The position numbers were made by a program, and so were the translations under genes. A stretch of DNA of 64,000 nucleotides from UBA6055 sp965232245 (GTDB lineage Bacteria; Chloroflexota; Anaerolineae; Aggregatilineales; Phototrophicaceae), in the NCBI GenBank assembly GCA_965232245.1, contig CBDDPG010000002.1, positions 1,054,001 to 1,118,000 of the forward strand, read 5' to 3'. Under the pieces are notes generated by a model. It saw nothing but the letters and a program-made list of their open reading frames with translations. It searched no databases and had not been told where the DNA came from. Shown piece by piece: positions 52,155-59,514 of this stretch. The stretch's first letter is position 1; every line of letters begins with the position of its first letter.

Positions 52155-53573
52155 ATGGACGCCAAAGGCTTCATTCTGGAGCGGATTGACCAGCAAGACG
52201 AAGAACTTGCTTTCATCGCTAAAGAAATCTGGGATCATCCGCAAGTCGCTTTGCAGGAAACCTTCGCTTCTCAACTGCTGGCGGAAAAACTGGCTGGCGA
52301 CGGCTTCGAGATTACCTGGGGCGCCGGCGGGATGCCCACAGCCTTTATCGCCGAGTGGGGCGAGGGCGCGCCGCTGATCGGTTTCCTGGGCGAATACGAT
52401 GCGCTGCCGGGCTTGTCGCAGCAGCTGTCCAGCGAAAAATCGCCCATCGTTGCCGGCGGAGCCGGGCATGGCTGCGGCCATAACCTCTTTGGCACGGCCT
52501 GCATGGCTGCGGTAATGGCGTTGAAATCGGCGCTGCAAGAGAGCGGACGTAAAGGCAGGATCCGCTTTTATGGCTGCCCGGCCGAAGAGACCTTGGTCGG
52601 CAAGACTTTCATGGCGCGCGACGGCGTATTTGATGACTTGGACGCGGCCATCAGTTGGCACCCGGGCGATACGAATATCACTTGGAACGGCTCCTCTTTG
52701 GCGATGAATTCATTCAGGGTCAACTTTTATGGCGTGGCCGCCCATGCCGGGGGATCGCCCTGGTTAGGCCGCAGCGCCCTCGACGGCGTTATGCTGATGG
52801 ACGCCGGCGTCAACTATATGCGCGAACACGTGCCGCCGGATTCCCGCATTCACAGCGTCGTCACCAGCGGCGGACAGGCGCCCAACGTTGTGCCGGCCTT
52901 CGCGCAAGTGTGGTATTTTGTGCGCGCCCCCCAGCGCGACCAAGTCGAAGAAATCTATCGCTGGATGCGCGACATCGCCCAAGGAGCGGCGCTGATGAGC
53001 GGCACCCGGCACGAGATCGAATTTCTCACCGGCTGCTGCGAGATTTTGCCAAACGATGTCATGTCCGATCTCTTATACGAAAAGATGGCGGAGATCGACG
53101 ACATGCGCTTTTCTGAGCAGGAACGCGAATTCGCCAGGTCCTTGCAGGCGAGTTTTCCCGCGGGATCGGTGCAGCGCGGCTTTGATTGGACGCAGCTTTC
53201 CAGCGGCGTAGCGCTTGACCCAGCCGCAATCGACGAGCCCTTGTGGGAGCGCGTGCTGCCGCACTCGCCAAACCCGCCGCTCTTGGGCGGCTCGACCGAA
53301 GTAGCCGATGTGAGTTGGATCACGCCGACCGGTCAGATCACCACCACCTGCTGGCCCCTGGGCACGCCTGGGCATAGCTGGCAGACGGTGGCGTCGTCCG
53401 GCTCCAGCATCGGCGCCAAAGGCATGATTTTCGCGGCAAAAGCCATGGCGCTGGCGGGCTTCGATCTGATGACCAAGTCCGAGCTCTTGGCGGAAGCAAA
53501 AGCGGAATTCGAGCGCGCCCGAGCTGGTAGAGACTACGTCAGCCCCTTGCCGCCGGAGGCGACGCCGAAGTAG
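52155..53573 (+). CDS. M20 family amidohydrolase (AbgB / p-aminobenzoyl-glutamate hydrolase-like)
   Basis: The 472-residue protein carries the AbgB-type pattern: IGFLGEYDALPGLSQQ, GGAGHGCGHNLFGTACMAA (metal-binding His), CPAEETLVGKTFMARDG (Glu), AISWHPGD, FYGVAAHAGGSPWLGRSALD (lid) and GSTEVADVSWITP. Such enzymes hydrolyse amide bonds of N-acyl or p-aminobenzoyl amino acids. It heads a tight operon: the next gene begins at the base after its stop. GGAAGG lies before the ATG. Confidence 0.9.
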   Translation: MDAKGFILERIDQQDEELAFIAKEIWDHPQVALQETFASQLLAEKLAGDGFEITWGAGGMPTAFIAEWGEGAPLIGFLGEYDALPGLSQQLSSEKSPIVAGGAGHGCGHNLFGTACMAAVMALKSALQESGRKGRIRFYGCPAEETLVGKTFMARDGVFDDLDAAISWHPGDTNITWNGSSLAMNSFRVNFYGVAAHAGGSPWLGRSALDGVMLMDAGVNYMREHVPPDSRIHSVVTSGGQAPNVVPAFAQVWYFVRAPQRDQVEEIYRWMRDIAQGAALMSGTRHEIEFLTGCCEILPNDVMSDLLYEKMAEIDDMRFSEQEREFARSLQASFPAGSVQRGFDWTQLSSGVALDPAAIDEPLWERVLPHSPNPPLLGGSTEVADVSWITPTGQITTTCWPLGTPGHSWQTVASSGSSIGAKGMIFAAKAMALAGFDLMTKSELLAEAKAEFERARAGRDYVSPLPPEATPK

Positions 53574-54740
53574 ATGGCTTTGCAGGCGAGCCCACAAGGC
53601 GTTGTCGCGGGCAGTATTCCGCTTTTCGCCGGTCATCCAGCGCGGGAGTTGCTGCCCATCGCCGCTGTTCGAGAGATTGTCGACGCCGTCTGGGCGGGCG
53701 CCGATGCGGCGCGCCTGTTCAATTACGGCGAAGAGCGCGGCAACCGGGCGCTAATCGACTTCTTGGCGGCGCGGCACCAGCGCAGCGAGAATCTGGCTCT
53801 GCGCCACGAGAACCTGATGATCATCGGGGGCTCGACCTGGGGACTGGACATGATCACGCATCAGCTCACAGGACCGGGCGATACCATCCTGGTGGACGCG
53901 CCGTCCTATCGGGATGCCTTGCATATCTTCCGCGATGCGAAGCTGGAAATGCAGTCCATCGCAATTGACGCTGGCGGCGTCCTCGTCGATGTGATGGCAC
54001 GGCGCCTGCGCGAGTTGGCTGCACGGCAGCGCCTGCCAAAGTTTTATTATGTCGTACCCAATTTTCAAAATCCGAGCGGCATGACGCTTACGCGGGAACG
54101 CCGGCAAGCTGTCGTCGACTTGAGCGAAAAATATGGTTTCGCGATTGTCGAGGATGATGTCTACCGCGATATTCGCTTCGGCGACGATTTGCCGCCCAGT
54201 TTCTATGCCCTGGCGCGCGGGCAGCAGGTATTGCGCCTCGGGACGTTCTCCAAAACGCTTGCGCCCGGGCTGCGCATCGGCTGGTTGCTTGCGCGCGCCG
54301 AAACTGTAAAGCGCTTCGTCGAAAGCGGCATGCTGCGCATGGGCGGCGGCGCCAATCCCTTTACCGCTGCGATTGTCGCGGAATATTGCCGCAGCGGTCG
54401 CTGGGAAAAACATGTCGCCTGGCTGCGCGATCAATACAGGTTGCGCCGAGATTGCGCCTTGGCCGCGCTGGAACTTGCCATGCCGCCGTCAGTCCATTGG
54501 AGCAGGCCCGAAGGCGGATATTTCATCTGGCTGCGCTTGCCAAAAAACCTGACTGTCGATGAACTTGAAGCGCCGGCGAAGGCGCAAAATGTCTATTTCG
54601 CCTCGGGCAAAGGCTTCTTCGTTGAGCCCGAAGACGGCGCGCGGCGCCTTCGGCTTTCGTTCAGCTATGTGCCTTTGGCAGATCTAAAGTCAGGCATCGC
54701 GATTCTCGGGCGCATCATCGAGAAATTGGAAAGACGGTAA
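53574..54740 (+). CDS. PLP-dependent aminotransferase, class I/II (LysN/MocR-like)
   Basis: The 388-residue protein has VDAPSYRDALHIFR, YYVVPNFQNPSGMTLTRERR, AIVEDDVYRDIRFGDDLPPS (PLP-binding Asp, Tyr), LGTFSKTLAPGLRIGWLLA (catalytic Lys) and the C-terminal LRLSFSYVPLADLKSGI. This is the 2-aminoadipate/aromatic aminotransferase subfamily related to MocR regulators, but without an HTH. It starts at the base directly after the amidohydrolase stop and ends one base into the next gene, so the three proteins are strictly coupled. Confidence 0.9.
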   Translation: MALQASPQGVVAGSIPLFAGHPARELLPIAAVREIVDAVWAGADAARLFNYGEERGNRALIDFLAARHQRSENLALRHENLMIIGGSTWGLDMITHQLTGPGDTILVDAPSYRDALHIFRDAKLEMQSIAIDAGGVLVDVMARRLRELAARQRLPKFYYVVPNFQNPSGMTLTRERRQAVVDLSEKYGFAIVEDDVYRDIRFGDDLPPSFYALARGQQVLRLGTFSKTLAPGLRIGWLLARAETVKRFVESGMLRMGGGANPFTAAIVAEYCRSGRWEKHVAWLRDQYRLRRDCALAALELAMPPSVHWSRPEGGYFIWLRLPKNLTVDELEAPAKAQNVYFASGKGFFVEPEDGARRLRLSFSYVPLADLKSGIAILGRIIEKLERR

Positions 54741-55471
54741 TGTCAGGCATCAGAACTCGGCAGCCTGTGCGGAGCGAATTGGCGGGGCAGGGTTACAGCC
54801 GCTTGCGCGCCCGGGCGATTGATATGGACGACGACTTGCGCGAGGCTTGGTTAAGCCTGTCGATTGATTTTGCGGATCTGCCCCGCGACGAATACTTGCC
54901 CGGCGGCGGCAAGTACCGTTTTCGCCGTTATGGACGCTTCCGCTTTGCGCCTGCCAGCGGCGAATTGAGCCCCCTGCCGCATGTCGATTATTTCCAGAGC
55001 GCCGACATCAACAAAGTGACCGGCGGCTTTATCCGCAAGTTCGCGCCTATGCGAGAGGGCAGTTTTGGCAATGCCTTCCTGCGCGAGCTCATTCGATTCG
55101 ACTTCGCTCAGTTTCCCCTTGATCGCGCAGATAGGCAAGCCGCCTGGGAAGTGCAGGCACATCTGATCCGCGTTACAGCCCGCGCGGGCGAGCAGGGTCA
55201 TCCGACGCCGGAAGGCATCCACCGCGATGGCGCTGAATATGTGTCGGTGCATTTGGCGGAATTGGTGAATGCCCGGGGCGGCGATGTTTCGATCTATGCA
55301 GAGGACAAGCAGCCCCTCGCCAGCTTTCGCCTGGAAGACATCCTGGACTGCTATTTCTTCCGCGACGCCAGCCTGTGGCATCAAGCGAGTCCCATATCGC
55401 CTATCGCCGACGCGCATCAAGCCACCCGCAGCATTTTGACTTTTGACTTTCACCGCGGCTCTGACCGCTAA
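54740..55471 (+). CDS. 2OG-Fe(II) dioxygenase family protein (PF10014, amino acid hydroxylase type)
   Basis: The 243-residue protein has the Fe ligands HRDG in GIHRDGAEYVSVHLAEL and a distal His in DASLWHQASPI, followed by the 2OG-binding Arg in HQATRSILTFDFHR. The RGGDVSIYAEDKQPLASFRL segment is typical of the leucine/isoleucine hydroxylase group that acts on free L-amino acids. It overlaps the aminotransferase by one base. With the amidohydrolase this suggests release, hydroxylation and transamination of one amino acid or its N-acyl form (inference). Confidence 0.85.
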   Translation: MSGIRTRQPVRSELAGQGYSRLRARAIDMDDDLREAWLSLSIDFADLPRDEYLPGGGKYRFRRYGRFRFAPASGELSPLPHVDYFQSADINKVTGGFIRKFAPMREGSFGNAFLRELIRFDFAQFPLDRADRQAAWEVQAHLIRVTARAGEQGHPTPEGIHRDGAEYVSVHLAELVNARGGDVSIYAEDKQPLASFRLEDILDCYFFRDASLWHQASPISPIADAHQATRSILTFDFHRGSDR

Positions 55472-55492
55472 ACGGGCGCGCGGCGGGAATAC

Positions 55493-55516
55493 AAAAAAGC
55501 CTGCCCTGGGGCAGAC
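55493..55516 (-). terminator. Rho-independent terminator of the tRNA gene
   Basis: On the minus strand the hairpin GTCTGCCCCAGGGCAGGC is followed by TTTTTT, 13 bases past the tRNA 3' end. This is the clearest hairpin-plus-T-run terminator in the window. On the plus strand it also lies 21 bases after the dioxygenase stop. Confidence 0.75.
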
Positions 55517-55528
55517 TTCCTCGTTGCT

Positions 55529-55601
55529 CAGCGAGGAAAGGACTCGAACCTTTAACCTTGTGCTCCAAAGGCACCTGCTCTGCCGATTGAGCTACCTCGC
55601 T
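55529..55601 (-). tRNA. tRNA-Gln (anticodon UUG)
   Basis: The minus strand folds as a 73-base tRNA: acceptor AGCGAGG / CCTCGCT, D arm GCTC ... GAGC, anticodon loop CTTTGGA (34-36 UUG), variable AGGTT, and T arm AAAGG-TTCGAGT-CCTTT. The discriminator is G, and CCA is not encoded. The anticodon stem is GGTGC / GCACA, with a G-A mismatch at the outermost pair, and the first pair is A-U. The D arm looks Trp-like, so charging identity needs a model search, but the anticodon loop reads Gln. Confidence 0.72.
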
Positions 55602-55614
55602 ATACCGGGCGCCT

Positions 55615-55642
55615 ATTGTAGCAAAACGCGCGCGAACCTCAA
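55615..55642 (-). promoter_or_regulatory. tRNA promoter, TTGAGG-16-TGCTACAAT
   Basis: On the minus strand TTGAGG (55642-55637) precedes TACAAT (55620-55615) by 16 bases, with an extended -10 TGC. It lies 14 bases before the tRNA 5' end. Confidence 0.6.
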
Positions 55643-55693
55643 GCGCGAAACCGACGCGAGAAAGCGCCAGAGCCTGACGTTTACGAAACTAAC

Positions 55694-55722
55694 TGGCAGG
55701 TCGCCGCTTTCTGCGGTACATT
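55694..55722 (+). promoter_or_regulatory. Promoter-like leader of Cys-repeat copy B
   Basis: TGGCAG, a 17-base spacer and TACATT. The spacer carries the dyad CCGC-TTTCT-GCGG (55704-55716). The same layout recurs before copies C, D and E with compensating changes in the dyad. AT-rich sequence and GGGAGAGAATC lead to the ATG at 55756. Confidence 0.5.
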
Positions 55723-55755
55723 CCACTCCATCTTCATTACGGCGGGAGAGAATCA

Positions 55756-56715
55756 ATGCCAACCAAGTATGTCGCAGTTCTGATCGCGTTAGGTATGCTC
55801 GCAGCCCTTGTTTCGGCGCAAATTGACAACTGCTGTTTTGTTGACAGGCAGTGCAGCAGCGACCAGGACTGGACGAACGGCTATTGGGCATTCCAGAATG
55901 GGCAATGCCACGTGCCCGCGCAGCCTCAGCCGCAGACATCCGCCGCGCCTGTGGGCAATGTCCCTGCGCAAATTGACAACTGCTGCGGCATTGACCGGCA
56001 ATGCAGTAGCGACCAAGAATGGACTAATGGCTACTGGGCATTCCAGAATGGGCAATGCGCCGCGCCCGCGCAGCCTCAGCCGCAGACATCCACCGCGCCC
56101 GTGCCCAGGATAGAAGGTTCGAGTCGACTTGTTAATCACATTACCGCGGCGCTTAAATTTTTGAAGAGCGTAGCGCCGGACTGGTACAACTATGTGATAA
56201 CCGGAATGGACTCAATCGTTGAAGTGCCCGCCCCCGGTTGGAAATTCGAGGAGGTGTGCACCGAGGTTTATGATCCCGTAAGAAAAGTTACCACGGAAAC
56301 TTGTGTGAGAGGCGGGTGCACCGCGCGCGCTTATTATCGCGAAAGAAAAGTTACCTTGGAATCTTGTTGGCTAGATAATCTTGGTAGACTTGGAGTTGGA
56401 GTCCCTTACTACGATCAAAGAACAACAGCTGCGGTGCTTGCCCATGAGGCTTGCCACATACATACGCATGAAGAGGGAAAGCACTTTGCGACGCTAGAAG
56501 ACGAGGAAGCGGAGTGCGATAAATTCGGAATGGGCGCAGGCGCGCTCTTTTCTAGTGCCCTCCCAACTGGTCTTGACCCGAGTCGTGGGACAAACTACTA
56601 TGAAAAAGATCGCACACTAGGCTTGCTCAGACAATACTGCTCGGGAGGGTATAGAGCAGACCTGTTTTGTCCGACGCTTCAAAGGCTGGAAGATATATGG
56701 AGAAACGTGCCATAA
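55756..56715 (+). CDS. Secreted Cys-repeat protein with HEACH domain (copy B)
   Basis: The 319-residue protein has a signal peptide (MPTKYVAVLIALGMLAALVS, then AQ), two Cys4 repeats (DNCCFVDRQC and DNCCGIDRQC, each ending YWAFQNGQC), and a C-terminal domain with APDWYNYVITGMDSI, VLAHEACHIHTHEEG and DEEAECDKFG. HEACH is an HExxH zinc-site motif; a Glu about 24 residues on could complete it. The end (LLRQYCSGGYRADLFCPTLQ) has two more Cys. Two repeats is the smallest number in the family. First of four tandem genes, 155 bases past the tRNA 5' end. Confidence 0.8.
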   Translation: MPTKYVAVLIALGMLAALVSAQIDNCCFVDRQCSSDQDWTNGYWAFQNGQCHVPAQPQPQTSAAPVGNVPAQIDNCCGIDRQCSSDQEWTNGYWAFQNGQCAAPAQPQPQTSTAPVPRIEGSSRLVNHITAALKFLKSVAPDWYNYVITGMDSIVEVPAPGWKFEEVCTEVYDPVRKVTTETCVRGGCTARAYYRERKVTLESCWLDNLGRLGVGVPYYDQRTTAAVLAHEACHIHTHEEGKHFATLEDEEAECDKFGMGAGALFSSALPTGLDPSRGTNYYEKDRTLGLLRQYCSGGYRADLFCPTLQRLEDIWRNVP

Positions 56716-56748
56716 TCGGTTTTCCCACCTGGGACTGAGTGGTGAGTT

Positions 56749-56877
56749 TTAGCCATCACCGTTCTCGGGCTGACGCAGGCCGATGGCTTGGTCAATCGGC
56801 GCCACGAAGGCGACGCCATGCTTCGGCTCCAGCAAGTCGCCCATGACAGCCCGCGCTTCATCCAGGAGCGTAGGTAC
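56749..56877 (-). pseudogene. Truncated 3' end of a P-II-like gene (scar 1)
   Basis: In the minus frame ending at the TAA at 56751-56749 the sequence reads PTLLDEARAVMGDLLEPKHG and VAFVAPIDQAIGLRQPENGD, homologous to the last 42 residues of the intact P-II-like protein at 60746-61129. The 5' part is missing; upstream sequence is the leader of copy C. It marks the end of a duplicated block. Confidence 0.7.
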
Positions 56878-56888
56878 ACGAAACCAAC

Positions 56889-56917
56889 TTACAGGTCGCC
56901 GCTTTCTGCGGTATACT
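56889..56917 (+). promoter_or_regulatory. Promoter-like leader of Cys-repeat copy C
   Basis: TTACAG, a 17-base spacer with the dyad CCGC-TTTCT-GCGG (56899-56911), and TATACT. Best match to a sigma-70 consensus among the four paralogous leaders. Confidence 0.55.
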
Positions 56918-56950
56918 CCACTCCATCTTCATTACGGCGGGAGAGAATTG

Positions 56951-58168
56951 ATGCGAAGCAAGTACATCGCAATTATGATCGCGTTCTGTATGCTCGCAGC
57001 CCTTGTTTCGGCGCAAATTGACAACTGCTGTTTTGTTGACAGGCAGTGCAGCAGCGACCAGGACTGGAGCGACGGTTATTGGGCATTCCAGAATGGGCAA
57101 TGCGCCGCCCCTGCGCAGTCTCAGCCGCAGACATCCGCCGCGCCCGCCAGCAATGCCCCAGCGCAAATTGACAACTGCTGTTACGTCGATCGACAATGCC
57201 AAAGCGACCAGGAATGGAGCGACGGCTATTGGGCATTCCAGAATGGGCAATGCCACGCGCCCGTTCAAGCCCAGCCGCAGACATCCGCCGCGCCTGTGGG
57301 CAATGTCCCGGCGAATGTTGACAATTGCTGTTTTGTTGACCGACAGTGCAGCAGCGACCAGGAATGGACGAACGGCTATTGGGCATTCCAGAATGGGCAA
57401 TGCGCCGCCCCCGTACCGTCCGGGCAGCCCGCCAGCAGCGCGCCGGCAACCGGAGGCAATTGCTGTTCCCTTGGTTGGCAATGCCGATTCGAAGAGGAAA
57501 GGGAGCAGGGTTATTGGGCTTATCAGATCAATCAGTGTGCTGGCCTGCCGCAGACATCCGCGGTCACGCTTACGGGACCCGTGCCCAGGATAGAAGGTTC
57601 GAGTCGATTTGTTCAACACATTATAGAGACGCTTAAATTCATGAAGAGCGTAGCGCCGGCCTGGTACAACTACGTGATAACCGGACTGGACTCAATCGTT
57701 GAAGAACCGGTCGACTATCAGAACACAACCTGCTGGGCTTTCGCTAATTATCGCGAAAGAGAAGCCACCGTGCAAACTTGCTATATGAGTTTGACGATAG
57801 ACGGGAATGGGCCCGCTGAGTTCGATCAAGTGTCAACAGCTACGGCGCTTGGCCATGAGGCTTGCCACATACATACGCATGAAGAGGGAAAGTACTTTGC
57901 GACGTCTGAAGACGAGGAAGAGTTGTGCAGGAAATTCGGAACGGGCGCACAAGTACTCCTTGCCAGCGCCCTCTCAATTGGTCTTGACCCGATTCGTGGG
58001 ACGCAATACTTTAAGAAAGATCTCGCAATAAGCGTGCTCAGACAATTCTGCTCGGAAGGATATAGAGCAGATCTGTTTTGTCCGACGCTTCAAAGGCTGG
58101 AAGGAATATGGAGAAATGTGCCATACTCGGTTTTTCCACCCAGCCGCCCAGGGGCGCCTGAGTGGTGA
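56951..58168 (+). CDS. Secreted Cys-repeat protein with HEACH domain (copy C)
   Basis: I start at ATG 56951 (MRSKYIAIMIAFCMLAALVS), giving 405 residues with a signal peptide; the frame is open upstream to 56783 but that part covers the P-II scar and leader. Three regular Cys4 repeats (DNCCFVDRQC, DNCCYVDRQC, DNCCFVDRQC) and one variant (GGNCCSLGWQC ... GYWAYQINQC) precede the domain with APAWYNYVITGLDSI, LGHEACHIHTHEEGKYFATS and DEEELCRKFG. The repeat region is nearly identical in DNA to copy D, while the C-terminal part resembles B and E, a mosaic pattern. Confidence 0.8.
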   Translation: MRSKYIAIMIAFCMLAALVSAQIDNCCFVDRQCSSDQDWSDGYWAFQNGQCAAPAQSQPQTSAAPASNAPAQIDNCCYVDRQCQSDQEWSDGYWAFQNGQCHAPVQAQPQTSAAPVGNVPANVDNCCFVDRQCSSDQEWTNGYWAFQNGQCAAPVPSGQPASSAPATGGNCCSLGWQCRFEEEREQGYWAYQINQCAGLPQTSAVTLTGPVPRIEGSSRFVQHIIETLKFMKSVAPAWYNYVITGLDSIVEEPVDYQNTTCWAFANYREREATVQTCYMSLTIDGNGPAEFDQVSTATALGHEACHIHTHEEGKYFATSEDEEELCRKFGTGAQVLLASALSIGLDPIRGTQYFKKDLAISVLRQFCSEGYRADLFCPTLQRLEGIWRNVPYSVFPPSRPGAPEW

Positions 58169-58171
58169 GTT

Positions 58172-58300
58172 TTAGCCATCACCGTTCTCGGGCTGACGCA
58201 GGCCGATGGCTTGGTCAATCGGCGCCACGAAGGCGACGCCATGCTTCGGCTCCAGCAAGTCGCCCATGACAGCCCGCGCTTCATCCAGGAGCGTAGGTAC
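58172..58300 (-). pseudogene. Truncated 3' end of a P-II-like gene (scar 2)
   Basis: This is an almost identical second copy of the fragment at 56749-56877, placed the same way after copy C. It confirms that the duplicated unit ran from the Cys-repeat leader through the last ~42 codons of the convergent P-II gene. Confidence 0.7.
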
Positions 58301-58311
58301 ACGAAACCAAC

Positions 58312-58340
58312 TTACAGGTCGCCGCTTTCTGTGGCATATT
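58312..58340 (+). promoter_or_regulatory. Promoter-like leader of Cys-repeat copy D
   Basis: TTACAG, a 17-base spacer with CCGC-TTTCT-GTGG (58322-58334, one G-T pair) and CATATT. Intermediate between the dyads of copies C and E. Confidence 0.5.
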
Positions 58341-58373
58341 CCGCTCTGTATTCAATATGACAGGAGATAATTG

Positions 58374-59459
58374 ATGCGAACCAAGTATGTCGCAGTTCTG
58401 ATCGCCTTCTGTATGCTCGCAGCCCTTGTTTCGGCGCAAATTGACAACTGCTGTTTTGTTGACAGGCAGTGCAGCAGCGACCAGGACTGGAGCGACGGTT
58501 ATTGGGCATTCCAGAATGGGCAATGCGCCGCCCCTGCGCAGTCTCAGCCGCAGACATCCGCCGCGCCCGCCAGCAATGCCCCAGCGCAAATTGACAACTG
58601 CTGTTACGTCGATCGACAATGCCAAAGCGACCAGGAATGGAGCGACGGCTATTGGGCATTCCAGAATGGGCAATGCCACGCGCCCGTTCAAGCCCAGCCG
58701 CAGACATCCGCCGCGCCTGTGGGCAATGTCCCGGCGAATGTTGACAATTGCTGTTTTGTTGACCGACAGTGCAGCAGCGACCAGGAATGGACGAACGGCT
58801 ATTGGGCATTCCAGAATGGGCAATGCGCCGCCCCCGCGCCGTCCGGGCCGCCCGCCAACTCGTCCGCGCCAGTGGGCAATATCCCCGCGAATGTAGACAA
58901 CTGCTGCCGTGTGAATCGTCAATGCGCGACCGAACGAGATTGGACGAATGGCTGGGCAGCCTACAAGTTTTTGCAGTGCCGTACGGATATTCCAATTCCA
59001 ATTGATGGATCGCCAACCTTCATCAACTGGATCTCAGGATACTTGAATCAGCTGAGGGACGGTGCGCCGCAATGGTATCACTATGTCATCACTGGACTGA
59101 GGAAGATAAGAGAGGTGGAGGGGATAATGCCAGGATCGGGCAAAAGCTTCATCAACGCGTCTCCAGATACGGGGACAGCCAATTATCACACCAATTTGAT
59201 GTGGGAAATGATCAACACCCCTCAAGAGGCACAGATCCCGTTTTTCTTACTCTCGTCGCTCGTTCACGAAGCCTGCCATGTACACCGCTACAATGCCGGA
59301 TTGGATACAAACATCGTGTGGAAAGACGAACTGCCCTGTTATCAAAAGGAACTTGAGCTTGCGGAGTTTTATGACCCTACCTGGGTACCGCATCTTCAAC
59401 ATACTATCGAAGCAATCAAGACTCCAGGTTCATGGTGGCGGAAGCTCGCTGAAGAATAA
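58374..59459 (+). CDS. Secreted Cys-repeat protein with divergent HEACH domain (copy D)
   Basis: The product (361 residues from ATG 58374, MRTKYVAVLIAFCMLAALVS) has a signal peptide, three regular repeats nearly identical in DNA to copy C, and a fourth variant (DNCCRVNRQCATERDW). The C-terminal domain differs from B, C and E: FINWISGYLNQLRDGAPQWY, HYVITGLRKIREVE, SSLVHEACHVHRYNAG, KDELPCYQKELELAEF. It keeps HEACH and E-x-x-C, and in part is closer to copy A. The exchange of one C-terminal module on a shared repeat region points to recombination within the array. No P-II scar follows it. Confidence 0.8.
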   Translation: MRTKYVAVLIAFCMLAALVSAQIDNCCFVDRQCSSDQDWSDGYWAFQNGQCAAPAQSQPQTSAAPASNAPAQIDNCCYVDRQCQSDQEWSDGYWAFQNGQCHAPVQAQPQTSAAPVGNVPANVDNCCFVDRQCSSDQEWTNGYWAFQNGQCAAPAPSGPPANSSAPVGNIPANVDNCCRVNRQCATERDWTNGWAAYKFLQCRTDIPIPIDGSPTFINWISGYLNQLRDGAPQWYHYVITGLRKIREVEGIMPGSGKSFINASPDTGTANYHTNLMWEMINTPQEAQIPFFLLSSLVHEACHVHRYNAGLDTNIVWKDELPCYQKELELAEFYDPTWVPHLQHTIEAIKTPGSWWRKLAEE

Positions 59460-59483
59460 GGTCGCCACTATCTGTGGCATATT
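59455..59483 (+). promoter_or_regulatory. Promoter-like leader of Cys-repeat copy E
   Basis: The spacer dyad is CCAC-TATCT-GTGG (59465-59477), a compensated form of CCGC...GCGG in copies B and C, followed by CATATT. The -35 position reads AATAAG and overlaps the stop of copy D, so it is weak. Confidence 0.45.
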
Positions 59484-59514
59484 CCACTCTGTATTCCTCA
59501 CGGGGAGATAATCT

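Noticed and set aside
55540..55600. CTCCAAA on the plus strand, which looks like a Trp anticodon loop
   Set aside because: The T-loop TTCGAGT and the acceptor order are on the minus strand, so the tRNA reads from there with loop CTTTGGA.
56679..56879. 66-codon minus-strand frame (and a 70-codon copy at 58090-58302) in the Cys-repeat array
   Set aside because: It is an alternative frame of the P-II 3' scar; the homologous frame is a different one.
57040..59000. Repeated minus-strand frames rich in Arg/Ser/Cys opposite the Cys repeats
   Set aside because: They recur only because the plus-strand repeats recur; no start signals or composition of real genes.
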